Positions 53,401-63,807 of a stretch of DNA of 64,000 bases are shown here, in pieces. Source of the stretch: Doris montereyensis (lineage: Eukaryota > Mollusca > Gastropoda > Nudibranchia > Dorididae); contig JAXRKP010000539.1 in assembly GCA_037039925.1 (NCBI GenBank), positions 46,001-110,000 on the forward strand, in the 5' to 3' direction. The first letter of the stretch is position 1. Every line of letters begins with the position of its first letter. Position numbers and translations under genes: made by a program. The notes beneath the pieces were generated by a model. That model was not told the origin of the DNA. It saw nothing but the letters and a program-made list of their open reading frames with translations, and made no database searches.

Positions 53401-53727
53401 AAATGTTGTTATTTAATGTTAGAAGAACACAAAATTTTTTTTTTAATGAAAGTCCTTGATTTTCTTTGATCCTTTGAAATAAACTCTGTCCACCATGGGT
53501 GTTTATCTCAGAGTTTGATTCAGACCATTATCCTCTTGCTGGAGAATTAAATATTTAAAAAAAAATCATAAACTTCTATAAATGTATAAACATATTAAAA
53601 TAATTCTAGTCAACTTATTAAATGTGTATCTAATACTCAAAAATGGCGATACAGTCCAATTTCCTGTTAACATTCGAAAATATGTCTTGGTTCAATTTTA
53701 TTTTGTGATTACATCTGAACATGTCAA

Positions 53728-53819
<92 letters not shown>

Positions 53820-53829
53820 AATAATAATG

Positions 53830-53893
<64 letters not shown>

Positions 53894-56800
53894 CAAAATT
53901 AGAGATAAAAAGTAGTATTAATAGAGTGGACATCTGTAAAATTAATGTGCTTTTTTGTGCTTTACAAACACACTAAATGAAAAGCAATACATTATGTGTG
54001 TGGATCTAACAAAACGTGTTGTAAAATGAAACATTTTCATAATGCATTCTGCATATACTGATAGTCCAATGTGTACTGAAAATTTTAAAGTTTATTTGTG
54101 AGAATTGGTTGAATTTTGACGAAGCTACAACTTTTTTTTGTGAGAAGAATTTCAAGAAAGCAGGAAACCTCTTTTTGAGAAAAAAGCGTTCAAAATTTTT
54201 CTTCTTTTTCAAAGAAAGTTTTCTATGTGCTAAAAATACCTTTTTTAAATTTTAGGCCCTTTGAAGGCAAAATATTTCATCCGGGTGCTTAAAAAAGCTT
54301 ATTTTATCCAAAAATGTGAAATAAAAATTGACCATGGTTCACTTTTTCCTTTTATTTTCAGTTTGAACCCCTTTCACCTTACGGCAGGTTTTGTTAGATC
54401 CACATACATAATGTAGTGATTTCAAAATCTAAAATAAAATCAATCAAGAGGATCAAAACTTGGTAAAAGATTTTGTAATAAATGGCAACCATAGCTGCTG
54501 CAAACCTCTCCAAGAAAACGTTTAAATAAAAGTACAAGGACCTTAATGGCCAGAGGGGAAAAGACAATAAGTTGAAGCAACAGGCTGGAAGGGCCAGATG
54601 GCACGATGTACTTCTTATATACCCATTGGTCAACACAAACCAAACTAAAACTGGTTTTCGTTTTTCACTTTTTTTCTTTTTTCAGTCAATTCAGTCTTAA
54701 TTTTGAATTTCTCTTTGAGAAAAAAAAAAAATATATGGTACTGCTTACAATTGTGTCAGTCGGACTTTTGTTTGGCTGCTTGTGGAGTGCAAGTAACAGG
54801 TCATCTCTTGACATCTCTAGGTCTGTGAGACTGGAATAGACATTTTTCCAGTTTTTAAGAATAAGCATCTTTATCAATCCATCATTTATATGATCCTAAA
54901 GAAGGTTATATCTGTTTTTCAGGTGTATTCCATTTAAATTCAGTGCTAGGAGCGGCTTTCCGGTTGTTGAACTGTCCTAAATTTATAATCAGGCAATAGT
55001 ATTCAAAATTTCTTTTAAATAAAGCTTTTAGAAGTGGAGATGTTGAAGAATTCATGACAATTTTCCTAACACTTACAGTCTTCAAAGGTGGCATGTAATT
55101 TGAAAATCAAATCATATGTCAAGAAAAAGCAAAAAAAAATAAAAAAATTGCAGTTTAAAAAAAAACCAGAATGTAAAATTTAACCTACTTCACTCATCCT
55201 ATATATAGACAAAAGATGTGCCTCTACAATGGTAAGGCCTAAGAAAGAAAATCTATAGAATCCTAAGCTAAAAGGCTAATAGAATAAAAATGTGTTGATA
55301 CCTTAAGAAAAACTTATATACACGCAGTTAATGGTGTACATAGATGACAAAATAAAATGTTTCTGTGGAAAACTTTAACACAAACTTAATTCATAGTAGA
55401 CTATATCAGTGTTATCACATTATATCGTCTCATGCACCCATCAATTTCAAACTATGTGGTATAAATCTATAAGCCTTTGACAATAAGAAAAAAAAACTTT
55501 TGCAATATTTGGTAGGGGGGGGGGAGGGAAATCTTCACACTATAAAAAAATATTTTAAAAGGATCAAAGAAAAAAAAAGATAATTCCTCTTTGTTTCTAT
55601 TTTAAAGATCATTTTACTATGTTAAGTATAAAAATTGAGTTTGGCAGAAGTAAGGTAGGTTCAGCACAGAATATTATTTGAAAATCAAGATTTAGTTGAA
55701 TACAAAACTTGAGAATTAGAGAAAAAGCAATATGAGTAAGAATATTATTCATTAACCGTCAATATGCTAGGGCCATTCTGCAGAAGACATACATACAAGT
55801 CCCATGTAGATACCCATAGATAAATCCCAGCCTTGATGTAACATACATTATGGTGTTAGAGGTCTCACTGAACTTTATCTTATGTTCTAGCAAAAGTTTA
55901 CTCTAATATCTTACTGTTTGTGGGCTTGCAGGAGTTTTCCTTCCATGATGAGCTCCTGTGTTTTTAGGACACTTTCAGGCACAGTGAAAATGTGTTTCAA
56001 GTTCTCTTGTGCTGCTGAAAGCTGGAAAAAGAAACAAGAGTGTGAAAGGAAATTCCATTTGTTCCAGTCAGATTGAAAACTTAAATGCTAAATGTATGTA
56101 CACTGAGCTTGTTACCAATCGAATAAAAGGCAGAATAAAATTGAAGAATTAAGGTTAAATTTTTTATCATATTATTATATATGTATGAATTATTCAATTG
56201 CATGGGAAGTTTTACCTGACAAAATCGGTGGTTCTCTTCATTTACAGTTCTCAGGGCCTGGTGGAGGGGTTCTATGGCTTTGTAGCTATCTTCAATTTCA
56301 TCTAGGCTGTAAATTAAAGATAAGTGTGAGATACTATAACTCATATATCAAAATTAAATACAAGTATCTTTTCAACATTCATTAATATTAGTTATTCTTT
56401 TTCGCACTCCTCCCCCCCCCCCCCCCCCCAATCCCTTCTCCAATCCAACCCACCCCTCTCACACTCTTTCTCTGCATTTTCTTTCTCGTTTTTGTTGGAG
56501 ATATTAAAGAAACATTTTAACAATCATAAAAGAGACACAATGTTTCCTAACAAAAATTTCTAACACTAACTCTTTAAAGCAGACACGTCCACACTTTTCA
56601 AAAGGAGTTGGTGACACCTTTTGTAGATATATTTCAAAACAGAGTAACTTAGCTTCTTTAGGACATACCTCTGTTTAATTTGATAAACGTCTTGTAACGC
56701 ACTCTGTAACTGATTGAGGCCAGTTCTTACTCCATCTAGCTGAGACTGGACAGCTGTTTTCAGCATTGCCTCTACAGATGCCTTTCAACAGAAGAAAAAA

Positions 56801-58654
56801 AACACATTCTGAGCATTACCTCTTTAAATACGTTAAAGGTTACATAATTATGATATTTCAATTATCATTACCAACCAGAGTACCCATTAATGCTAGCTAC
56901 AGTAACAGTTGATTGTTTTTAATTTTCTACAGGGTTGAGAGAAATGGCAGAATGTTTTTCTAAGTTGACATATTCAGATCTAATCAACAAAACAAGTATG
57001 CAGATAAAATATTTTTCCTAGCGTTTTTGACTATGCCATGTCAAACTTTAATATATTCTGTACTTGTTCAAATAATTTATAGAATTTATGAAAGTCTGGT
57101 TCAAAAGCCTTTGTTTGATTACATGATCGACCTTACTTTCATTACAGTATGAAGATTATTAATATTTTTTAATTGGATAAATGATGGCAAAGAGGGTTGT
57201 TGTTTTTTTTATCTGAGCTTTATCTTTGTTTAATAATAATAAAATAATAATAATAATAATAATAAAATACATTTCTACAGCATTCATCACCAATATTTGA
57301 TCAATGTCTGAGCACTTTAATAGATAAAGATGAAATTTCAAATCCAGAGAAAAATCAGTTGCAAGTAGAAATTTCAATATCAAGGTAGATAATTGTAAAG
57401 ACTGTAAGAGATAAATATGTTTGCCAACATAAAATATGTACTGGATATGGCAGTGATATCACATGATATGATCAATGAAAGAATTGAAAAAAAAACTACA
57501 TTTGGCGGACAGTTTCTTAAGAAATCATGATGCTTGAGTGGATGGATGATTGTGAGGAACAGTATACATTGTATACATGTTTCAAAGCAGCTCAGATAGA
57601 AGCTACAAAAAATTAAACAATATGGCTACCTTTTTCCTGGCAACACGCCGCTTGTACTGATCAACCTTGTCAAGCTGATCAGGTCGCTGGCAAAATATAA
57701 AACAAATAATTTTTAAAATGTTAAGTACAAAGAGAAATTAAAAGCTAAAAAAGACACAAAAAAACAATGCAACAAGAGAAGGAAAAAAGACAAATTAATG
57801 GATTGGGCTCTATTTCTTTCTCCTCAACCTCCTTAACTGCTTTTAATTCTAAATAATAAAAGAAGGAAGAAAAAAAAAAACCCAACAAATGAAAACAAAG
57901 CCACTAACTTGCCATCATCACAAAATACAGTATCTGTGACTGCTTTAAGATTTTTGATAGAATTCATAAAATGTCTCTGAAATCGAAATATCTAAAGAGC
58001 AAAAATAATTCCAGTTATAATTCTATGGCTTAAATATAATATAATATAATTTTACAAGACAATTTTTTTTTCTGCCTTGAAAAAAATAGAATAAGGTGGG
58101 CGAGAGAGCAGCATATTTCTTCTCTGAGTAGGAATGTTTTCTTCTATTCTCTTTCGAGAAGAAATTTCTCTATTATATATATGAAGGTTATGTCATGTTG
58201 ATAACAGTGACTTTATGTACAAAATTTGATATTATATTCAACAGAATAATCAGCTGAACAATAGAATGTTTGAACAAACTTGACAATATCATTGTTATAC
58301 ACTTTCAATCAAAAGATTAGATAATACTGTCCATAAAACTTTCATGAAAACCATTACAATATTATTAAAATATACATGCATACTTTTCCTTAGACTCAAA
58401 ATCTAAACATAAAAAAGAATAACAAAGCTGAAAAAAAACGTAAAACAAAGAACATGTCCCATTATGTATATATATATTAATGGTGACAGACCTGCAGGAG
58501 ACTGGCAACATGCTTTGCCGCTGCAAGCCTAGCTTCCACCTCTAACCGGCCCAAGTCCAAAGGTGCCGGGGCTGGACCCTGTGAGTGGTCTGCATCCTCC
58601 TCATCATTCATGCCCCCACTCATCTTCTTGTGATTTCTTTTTAGCCACTTGAAC
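32412..58654 (-). CDS. EXOC3: EXOC3 (Sec6), exocyst complex component 3
   Basis: The product is the Sec6 subunit of the octameric exocyst, which tethers secretory vesicles to the plasma membrane before SNARE-mediated fusion. Exons in transcript order: 58654-58492 (ATG at 58623), 57686-57630, 56781-56669, 56306-56216, 56021-55915, 54830-54749, 53387-53240, 52685-52572, 51148-51043, 49826-49744, 49039-48966, 48405-48307, 47366-47299, 46703-46611, 46424-46331, 45480-45422, 45057-44891, 43443-43365, 42668-42516, 42099-41994, then 39723-39689 or 38980-38916, 38626-38543, 37839-37747, 32489-32412. The total is about 780 codons, close to vertebrate EXOC3 (about 750). Diagnostic motifs are [54 protein letters not shown] and RRVVKEYV. 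Several exons carry frame breaks (see findings). Confidence 0.94.
32618..32765 (-). mobile_element. MITE-like element B, partial copy 3
   Basis: GCATAGCTGCCAACCTTTTC, CAAAAAACAGATTCTG and CCTGTAATATTCCAGAAAA are the reverse complement of the right half of 4351-4572. A further echo is at about 32905. Confidence 0.55.
32953..37569 (+). repeat. 4.6-kb minisatellite, about 49-bp unit
   Basis: About 90 units share the core AATACAATGAATCATCATAT, then AATAAAGTACTATG and a (C/T)GTGTGGGGTAAGG linker. Many units are exactly 49 bp, and others have deletions in the linker. Units near 33000-33650 are more degenerate than those at 35000-37500. The array fills most of the last EXOC3 intron. Open frames in it are artefacts. 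Confidence 0.98.
37747..37839 (-). CDS. EXOC3: EXOC3 exon 23
   Basis: The exon encodes [20 protein letters not shown], then [11 protein letters not shown], matching KYPDIR and RGD-(A/T)-SR of Sec6. Phase 0 at both ends; donor GTGCGT. The following 5.3-kb intron is mostly minisatellite. Confidence 0.95.
38543..38626 (-). CDS. EXOC3: EXOC3 exon 22
   Basis: The exon is phase 0 at both ends and encodes [20 protein letters not shown] and SMLSLEIM. It matches (D)-x-(I/V)-x-A-x-AE-x-(I/L)-(K/R)L-x-D-x-S-x-L-x-LE. Acceptor CTTTTGCAG, donor GTAGTC. Confidence 0.92.
38916..38980 (-). CDS. EXOC3: EXOC3 candidate alternative exon 21b
   Basis: This is a 65-nt candidate between CCTCCTAG and GTAGAT. It also fits the phase of exon 20 and of exon 22. 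It encodes [20 protein letters not shown] and RD. It is mutually exclusive by phase with 39689-39723. I recognise no family counterpart; the region is variable among Sec6 proteins. Confidence 0.45.
39689..39723 (-). CDS. EXOC3: EXOC3 candidate alternative exon 21a
   Basis: This is a 35-nt candidate with a strong TTTTTTACAG acceptor and GTAGGT donor. It enters in the phase left by exon 20 and ends in phase 0 as exon 22 needs. It encodes [13 protein letters not shown] recognise no family counterpart, and it cannot be spliced in frame together with 38916-38980. Confidence 0.45.
40004..41814 (+). repeat. 1.8-kb minisatellite, 26-bp unit
   Basis: About 70 units of the form (T/C)AAGTGCCTAACAC(T/A)AGACTGAG(A/G)TG. 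Variants differ mainly at the T/A in ACTAGAC versus ACAAGAC and at the T/C before AAGTG. It lies in the EXOC3 intron between exon 20 and the alternative exons. Confidence 0.97.
41994..42099 (-). CDS. EXOC3: EXOC3 exon 20, with apparent one-base deletion
   Basis: The conserved frame [20 protein letters not shown], then AEQIKSQF, matches the EER-x-x-x-AE-x-x-x-x-EAEQL segment. It is offset by one from the exon 19 phase. One more base in the T run at 42096-42099 (A in sense) repairs it. It ends one base into a codon before GTAAAA. Confidence 0.88.
42516..42668 (-). CDS. EXOC3: EXOC3 exon 19
   Basis: The exon completes a Trp codon and encodes [20 protein letters not shown], then FLHLKP and [13 protein letters not shown]. 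The match to the family's (S)NA-x-x-x-I-x-x-T-x-x-DY-x-x-DF and RRVV-x-EY is clear. The donor is GTAGGT. Confidence 0.95.
43365..43443 (-). CDS. EXOC3: EXOC3 exon 18, frame broken
   Basis: The exon opens with [19 protein letters not shown], matching the (E)-x-x-F-x-DL segment. It meets a stop, while LNDLMTRNW (matching LNELMTKKW) is in the next frame. A one-base excess or two-base deficit near the short C and A runs (43390-43405) would explain it. Acceptor TTTGCAG, donor GTACAG. Confidence 0.82.
44891..45057 (-). CDS. EXOC3: EXOC3 exon 17
   Basis: The exon encodes [20 protein letters not shown], then [20 protein letters not shown] and a FLTIAKY end. It matches I-x-NN-C-x-x-F-x-E-x-x-x-x-L-(K)R-(K)Y-(L/I)KNE, with a longer acidic insert. 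It ends with TG before GTGTGT. Confidence 0.93.
45422..45480 (-). CDS. EXOC3: EXOC3 exon 16
   Basis: The exon encodes [19 protein letters not shown], matching (Y)-x-EEHL-x-(N/D)R-x-x-P-x-x-x-x-x-Y. The acceptor CTGAACTCAG at 45481-45482 keeps the phase. An AG ten bases earlier would not. Confidence 0.9.
45625..45915 (+). mobile_element. Non-LTR retrotransposon 3'-end fragment
   Basis: Encodes the degenerate C-terminal motif [14 protein letters not shown], then [11 protein letters not shown], as at 9268-9400 (minus). It ends with CGAAAAGCAGAATGGGAAAT, the family 3' end, followed by an A/G-rich tail. Confidence 0.8.
46331..46424 (-). CDS. EXOC3: EXOC3 exon 15
   Basis: The exon encodes [20 protein letters not shown] and [11 protein letters not shown], matching LQVA-x-x-I-x-x-DL-x-x-KVL. 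It ends one base into a codon before GTATGT. Confidence 0.95.
46611..46703 (-). CDS. EXOC3: EXOC3 exon 14
   Basis: The exon encodes [20 protein letters not shown] and [11 protein letters not shown], matching DW-x-K-x-x-x-P-x-x-DQDG-x-(Y/F)-x-T-x-LP-x-I-x-FQM-x-EQN. Acceptor CCAAAAG and donor GTGAGA; phase 0 at the end. Confidence 0.93.
47299..47366 (-). CDS. EXOC3: EXOC3 exon 13
   Basis: The exon encodes [20 protein letters not shown] and HK, aligning with Y-x-x-x-x-x-x-NI-x-x-W before the conserved DW of exon 14. With the GTGAGT donor the junction to exon 14 has one base too many. A single G rather than GG at the exon end would fix it. Confidence 0.8.
47996..48281 (+). mobile_element. tRNA-derived SINE, copy 2
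   Basis: Head GGTGGCTGAGTGGTTAGGCT, then AGGCTCAAATC (B-box-like). The body has TTGGGAAAGACATTTAACAT and CCCACTCGACCCAGGTGCAT. Colinear with 144-417 but better preserved. It lies about 25 nt before EXOC3 exon 12 on the opposite strand. Confidence 0.8.
48307..48405 (-). CDS. EXOC3: EXOC3 exon 12, in-frame stop near its end
   Basis: The exon encodes [20 protein letters not shown] and LENNLIVHV, matching the MMR-x-x-EL-x-x-(D)V-x-x-L-x-PLL region. It then reads TAA at 48317-48315, three codons before the GTGAGT donor. Phase with exon 13 is correct as it stands, so a substitution, paired indels or a wrong donor are all possible. Confidence 0.78.
48966..49039 (-). CDS. EXOC3: EXOC3 exon 11
   Basis: The exon encodes [20 protein letters not shown] and VGAYE, matching DL-x-x-x-x-LE-x-NEIVSLL-x-WV. 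It ends with GA before GTAAGA. Confidence 0.95.
49744..49826 (-). CDS. EXOC3: EXOC3 exon 10, with apparent one-base deletion
   Basis: The phase-0 frame gives [15 protein letters not shown], matching the FPP-x-Y segment. [13 protein letters not shown], matching the MYH-x-AL segment, lies one frame away. Adding one base to the run at 49782-49785 (AAAA in sense) joins them with the family's spacing. The donor is GTAAGT. Confidence 0.88.
51043..51148 (-). CDS. EXOC3: EXOC3 exon 9
   Basis: The exon encodes [20 protein letters not shown] and [15 protein letters not shown], matching [23 protein letters not shown]. The acceptor is CCGGCAG and the donor GTCAGA, phase 0. Confidence 0.96.
51467..52219. 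mobile_element. TA-flanked inverted-repeat element H (753 bp)
   Basis: It starts TA-CAGTAGAACCTCTCTGATC and ends, read inward, TA-CAAAGGACTCTCTCAA. The repeated CCCGATT(T/G)GCC(A/G)GG motif occurs near both ends. The TA flanks suggest a Tc1/mariner or pogo-type origin. There is no transposase frame. Confidence 0.65.
52470..52515 (+). mobile_element. Short retrotransposon 3'-end fragment
   Basis: CCCATACACTGGAAGGTAGA followed by ATGGGAACTGACAAAGAAGG matches the last bases of the non-LTR 3' ends at 31850 and 45890. Confidence 0.6.
52572..52685 (-). CDS. EXOC3: EXOC3 exon 8
   Basis: The exon encodes [20 protein letters not shown], then [20 protein letters not shown]-x-PPGRPK-x-W is one of the most recognisable Sec6 motifs. 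It ends with AG before GTTTGA. Confidence 0.95.
52728..52925 (+). repeat. 25-bp tandem repeat, about 8 units
   Basis: Units follow (T)GTAATGATGAAAATGTT with a variable spacer. They lie about 40 nt upstream of EXOC3 exon 8 in transcript sense. Confidence 0.85.
53240..53387 (-). CDS. EXOC3: EXOC3 exon 7, with apparent one-base deletion
   Basis: The exon encodes [20 protein letters not shown], then W-x-x-x-QR-x-L-x-x-VRR-x-PTL and RIIER. The last codons are out of phase with exon 8. Adding one base to the CC at 53247-53248 (GG in sense) restores RIIEREE and the phase for exon 8. Confidence 0.9.
53727..53890 (+). repeat. (AAT)n microsatellite
   Basis: About 160 nt of AAT with a few GAT interruptions around 53806-53830, in the EXOC3 intron between exons 6 and 7. 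Confidence 0.97.
54749..54830 (-). CDS. EXOC3: EXOC3 exon 6
   Basis: The exon encodes [20 protein letters not shown], matching L-x-DLE-x-SRD-x-L of Sec6, followed by a less conserved tail. The donor is GTAAGC, phase 0. Confidence 0.93.
55915..56021 (-). CDS. EXOC3: EXOC3 exon 5
   Basis: The exon encodes [20 protein letters not shown] and [15 protein letters not shown], matching ENLK-x-IF-x-VPE and the LLQAH motif. It ends two bases into a codon before GTAAGA. Confidence 0.95.
56216..56306 (-). CDS. EXOC3: EXOC3 exon 4
   Basis: The exon completes an Arg/Ser codon and encodes [20 protein letters not shown] and [10 protein letters not shown]. The position between the QSQLDG region and the E-x-LK-x-IF segment matches Sec6. 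The donor is GTAAAA. Confidence 0.88.
56669..56781 (-). CDS. EXOC3: EXOC3 exon 3
   Basis: The exon encodes [20 protein letters not shown], then [17 protein letters not shown], a strongly conserved coiled-coil-prone region of Sec6. It ends with AG before GTATGT. Confidence 0.95.
57630..57686 (-). CDS. EXOC3: EXOC3 exon 2
   Basis: This 57-nt exon has phase 0 at both ends. It encodes [19 protein letters not shown], nearly identical to the family's RPDQL-x-KV-x-QY-x-RR segment. Confidence 0.95.
58492..58654 (-). CDS. EXOC3: EXOC3 first coding exon
   Basis: The ATG at 58623 begins [20 protein letters not shown], an acidic and proline-rich N-terminus. It is followed by [18 protein letters not shown], which matches the family's first helix. 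A TTGTTTAG acceptor at 58655-58656 suggests 31 nt of 5'UTR in this exon and a further non-coding exon upstream. The donor is GTCTGT, phase 0. Confidence 0.88.
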
Positions 58655-58847
58655 CTAAACAAGAAGTGCATATATATATATATATATATTGAACATTCTT
58701 TGAATTTGTGAGAATGATAAATCACAGTAATATACTTGATTTCAAAGAAGACTGTTCTTGTCAAGCAATAATATTGAGTTGATCTCAGAGTGAATTCAGA
58801 GGAAACAGAAAAGTAAAAGATAAGTGAAAGAGTAAAAAGAAAGAATT

Positions 58848-58905
58848 AGGACCTACCAGTAGCACCCGCCAACTGCCCGCATGAAAAAGGGTAAATGCCT
58901 AAAGT
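58848..58905 (-). repeat. Short dispersed repeat A, partial copy 4
   Basis: The reverse complement holds GGCAGTTGGCGGGTGCTACT and GGTAGGTCCT, the head of the repeat at 862, 5467 and 24657. Confidence 0.6.
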
Positions 58906-61375
58906 CATAGTTTGGGACAAATTCTAAAGGATCCAGCCAGACTGAATAACATAAAGACAAACGAAAAAGAAAATGAAATGTACAGACAACTGGAAAAACA
59001 ATTAGTTACAGAAAGTCACTTCTGAGAAAAAAGGAAAATAAACTGGAAAACATTATTGATCATTGATCTATTAAAACAAGCTTTGCATGTGACTATTTTT
59101 CAAGACCATGGGTGTTCTTTTATGGTCATATCAATGTTTGAAACTGTTTAAGGCAGCATAAATTCAAGAAACGTAAAAAAAATATTTATTTCAAGACATT
59201 ATCTTCGTCATTATAATATGAGCAGGTGAACCTGAAAGTGAAATAATTCTTTACAGAAAACTAGACATAAAGTGAAATATCATTATAATTATTGAATGAA
59301 ATTGCCTGATAAATTCTGAATATAAGTAGACAAAAAACAAAAAAATTATAATGAAACCCAAATCATGTCAGCAGCAGTACTATCTCTCTTTCCACTAGAT
59401 AGCTGGATCGTCGATGATTTTGCTCAGAACATGATCTACTTTTACTTAGAGTTGATGAGAACCCATGATCTTTACTTGAGCTTCTGATCATGTGACAACA
59501 AAATGTAAAAGGTCATTCCTACCATTTAATGACGATATCTACTGTTTCAAAAGTTCTCACTTGTACATTATTTGCTGGAGTGTTATTTGAAATATAATTT
59601 ATCCATGAATAATACAAAATTTAACCCTTATTGCAAACAACAACCTCTCAGTTATTGCTCTGGCCGTTTTTGGCGTGTTCAATTGTCTGACCAAGCTTAA
59701 ATGATCGAGTGCTAAGAGTGCCCTATACTTAAACACAGACAGCGTACAGTTAGGGCCCCGCACTCTCCGTTTATTTTTGGGTTTTTTTTTCAATCATTCC
59801 TTACATTTGAAAATAAGGTTTGAGAAAATATCACTTTGTCTTCTCATTTCTCTCGTTTAAATTCTATTTATTGATTCATAACAAAAATAGCACAGTGATG
59901 TGTGGAGTGATGGTCTAGAATGGTGTATCGTCAACACGGTAGTAACATCAGTAACAATTAGTTAGTTCTGTTTGATGTGTCTGTTAAAATGTCTTTCTTG
60001 TTTCAATAAAAAAAATTTTTTTATGTCAATAAAGGCTCTCATTTCAGTAAAACTAAATTAAACACATATAAATCCTTTGTTCCATACAATAACCAAATCT
60101 AAATCTCAGTCTAACAAGAACCTATTGTGATCATATTTTGTCTTAAAGTGGATGGTTATTTTTGCCGTTAACTTGTAGCTTAGCTGATGTTGCAGTAGCC
60201 ATGTTGATGTTAAAGGGAAATTTGGAATATTCCTTCGCATCAATCAATCAAAATGCACAGTTTAAACGAACGGGTCCTATTTATTTTATTACAAGATGGA
60301 CTATTTTCAGAAAGATTTATCTTCCAGCATCATATCATGATTTATTGACATAAATAGATTTCTTTATTTACATGACCTCTACTTCTGGTCCTTAGGTAGC
60401 CGTACTGACGTTAAACCACCCTAGACTTAGATTATTGATGTAGTTCTAGATAATCTATATTAGATATATATAGATCTACAACTGTACTTGACTGTTTTAG
60501 ATTTCTGAATTTTAAGCTGGGTTCTCATGTCAATGCACCTAGATCTAGATCTATGTCAGTACAGCTGATCAGTTAGATTATGTTTGTTGCATCTGTTAAA
60601 AATTATTTTTATATCAATAATCACCATCCCTGAATCATTCATGATTCATACTGAATGATGCTAATACCGCCACCCCCACCCCTTTTCCTGCTCCCATCGA
60701 AGGCAGGGTTAGGTTCATCTGGCAGCACATCTCAAAGAAAACCAGAAGAAGGATTTCCAAAGTCAGGTCCCAGCCATTATCTCACCATCTATCACATAAT
60801 TGAATGATATATGATGTGCCAAGTTAGATCTATAGACTAGAAATTCTCCCAGCAATTTGAGTAATTCCAAATAATTATTCAGAGCTTGCTATTGCTGGGA
60901 CAGAGATAATTTAGATTTAAAAGTAGAGCTAAATCTAGATCTACATGCAACTATAAATTTAGATATCTGTATAAAAAACGTCTTTGAATTAATTAGATCT
61001 CTATATTCTGTATTAATTAAACATACCGGTTGATATTGACCTATTATATTATTCTAAGGCCTTCAATCAACAAACTGAGAATAAAAACAGACCAGTTGAC
61101 GAACAGCTTCCGGGTGGGCGTTAACCTGTTATCTAACATACCGCACACTCGTGCACTTCCTCTATTAGGTCTACAAGATTTCACTCAAATCCGTCACATC
61201 ATTGTTTCTATCTTCTTCTCTGTGCCTGTCAGTCGGACTCTCCCTCTCCCTCTCCCTCTCCCTCTCCCTCAACAAAATCCAACAACATTACTCAGAACGA
61301 CATTTAGATCTATGTGTGTCTGTCTCTTCATTTTACTCACACAGTCGTGATTATCTTCATCCACATGAAGCTGCG

Positions 61376-61579
<204 letters not shown>

Positions 61580-62964
61580 GCTACAAGTCTTTCGTAAAAT
61601 CAGTCCTAGATTATGGCGGCTGTGTCCGGGACCCACACTATCAGTAGATAAAAAAAGAAATTAAGAAAATGTAAAAGATGTGCGGACACCATGGTTACGA
61701 CGGACGAAATAACATTGCAATTTCGCAAACATCACGCGCACGGGCACGCTGAATGGATTAACAAACACAGGTGTACAGGCGATATTATAATGAAACGAAT
61801 ACACACACGGTTTTGGAGGTGACTATTCAAAGTAAAAACATAATAGTGTTCATATTCAGGAAATATACAGTTTAGATAAATTTATACTTGTTTAAATAGG
61901 AAGCAAAGAGAATAGAAATGTTTCTTTGTTTATTTCAGTTTATTTGATTTAAATGTCAGATTGCATCAAGCTCAAACTCAAGGGAACTCGCAGCCGCAAC
62001 AGCTCTCTGTTCATATCTTTAAGTCAAACGGCGAAATGATCAATTGCCTTCTATTCAATTTCCGTTGAAACGCCAGTCTTAAAAACAATGTTTTTCACAC
62101 CGTCGTATCGCATAATTTAGGTTCGAAATGTAGGATAATTGACGCGGTTGACTTACTATCAGAATCATATTAATCATGCATAGTGAAAGCCTGTCCGGGC
62201 AGTGGACAGGTAAGCACATGTACGGGGAGTAGATGATCCCGCCCTCCACAAGTCTCCTGCTGTCTTGCAGGCAGGTCTAGGCTGACCAAAGGCTAATGGA
62301 GTTAACCCTGACAGCAAATAACAACCTGCTGCCGTATACGCTGGTCTTGAATGAGTAAAGGCTAAGGGAGTTAACCCTGGCATAAATAACAACCTGCTGT
62401 CTTGCAGGCTGGTCTTGAATGACTAAAGGCTAAGGGAGTTAATCCTGACAGAAATAAACAAGGCCTGGTAGGGGGCCTCAAGGTGGCAGCCCCACCATCT
62501 ACCTAGGGTACAGTGGACTAATCCCCTGCTTATCCAAAATCAAACTGATTCAGAGATAAAAAAAGTAATATAACCGGCTTGATCTTTCAAAGACGAACTT
62601 GGAAACGAATACGGACTTTGATTTTTGGAGAAATGAGAAATTTCAAAGTAGATATTTTGGCCATTACAGAAACAAATAAAAAAGGACAAGGAATAGAAAA
62701 TGTAGGACCGATTCATATTTTAATCTTCTCAGGAGTAGATGCCAAAGTTAAAGCTAGAGCAGGGTAAGCCTCCAAGTGCATAAAAGGCATGAAAAGCTAC
62801 TAGAAAGTTGGAAATTTATAAGCCCACGGCTATTAGAGGTAAATATTAAACCAAAAGGAGAGGAAATTAAATTATTAGTAGCTTATGGACCAAACGAAGA
62901 CGCAACTAAAGAAGAAAAAAGATGTCTTCGAAAATGAATAATTGCAGAGAATCGTAAATCCAAA

Positions 62965-63312
62965 TTGGAACTAATGTTTTTAGGAGATTTAAACGCTAGA
63001 GTAGGCAACAATGTAGAAACGTCAGGAGGAGCAATAGGTAAAGAAGGAGAGACAACAACTTCTCCAAATGGAGAGAGACTAATACATTTTTTCCTAAAGA
63101 ATAACATGAAAATAGCCAACACCTTTTTTCCTCATAAAGATATCCACAAATATACAAGAACAAATGAAGACAGGTGTGAAAAGTCAATAATAGACTACAT
63201 AATAGTTAGCAGCTCCCTTTTTCACAGTACATTGTATGCAAGAGTAAACAGAGGAGCAGAAATATTTAGTGATCATCACTTAGTGATTGCCAAAATGATA
63301 TTACTGACTTAA
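62965..63312 (+). pseudogene. Retrotransposon endonuclease, C-terminal half
   Basis: An open frame of 115 residues with GDLNARVG, a DYI-x-VS segment and SDHHLV, the conserved C-terminal motifs of AP-like endonucleases. It ends in a stop at 63310-63312, after which the element frame resumes. This copy is therefore not intact as read. Confidence 0.8.
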
Positions 63313-63432
63313 GAAAACAAACAGAAAAGGAAAGAGAAGAAAGCTACTAAACTCAAAATAGAAGAACCAAATAAACCAGTAGTAACACAGGTATACCAAT
63401 CTAGGATAAAAAGATTTATCAGTGAGGGACAG

Positions 63433-63807
63433 ATGGATCTGAATGATAGCACAATAGAAGAAAAGTGGCAGATGTATAAAGAAACACTCCTCAGTTGTAT
63501 TGAAGAGGTCTGTGGTAGGAAACAAATTAAAGGAGATAGGAAAAGAACAGCATGGTGGAATGAGAATGTCAAGACTAAGATCAAAGAAAAGAAGGATGCC
63601 TGGAAGAAATACTTGCAAACAAAGAGACCAGAGAATAGGATAGATTACGTGAATAAAAGAACTATCGCCAAAGAGGAAGTTAGGAAAACAAAAGAGGAAC
63701 AATGGGAAGAGTTTAAACAACGACTTCAAGAAAGCTATCAAGGAAATCAAAAGTTGTTCTGGGGGGCAATGAAAAGCGTGAGAAAGACCAAAGCATGCCC
63801 AAAATAG
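63433..63807 (+). pseudogene. Retrotransposon linker between endonuclease and RT
   Basis: A 124-residue open frame, Lys/Glu-rich and probably helical, containing the W-W-N-E/D motif (AWWNENVKTKI) that non-LTR proteins carry between endonuclease and RT. It is interrupted at 63805-63807. Its counterpart in copy 1 is around 10820-11170 on the minus strand. Confidence 0.75.

Noticed and set aside
61613..61651. ATGGCGGCTGTGTCC short + strand frame as a new gene start
   Set aside because: It stops after 12 codons and has no visible splice donor leading to a continued frame. A YY1-like promoter motif is an equally good reading.
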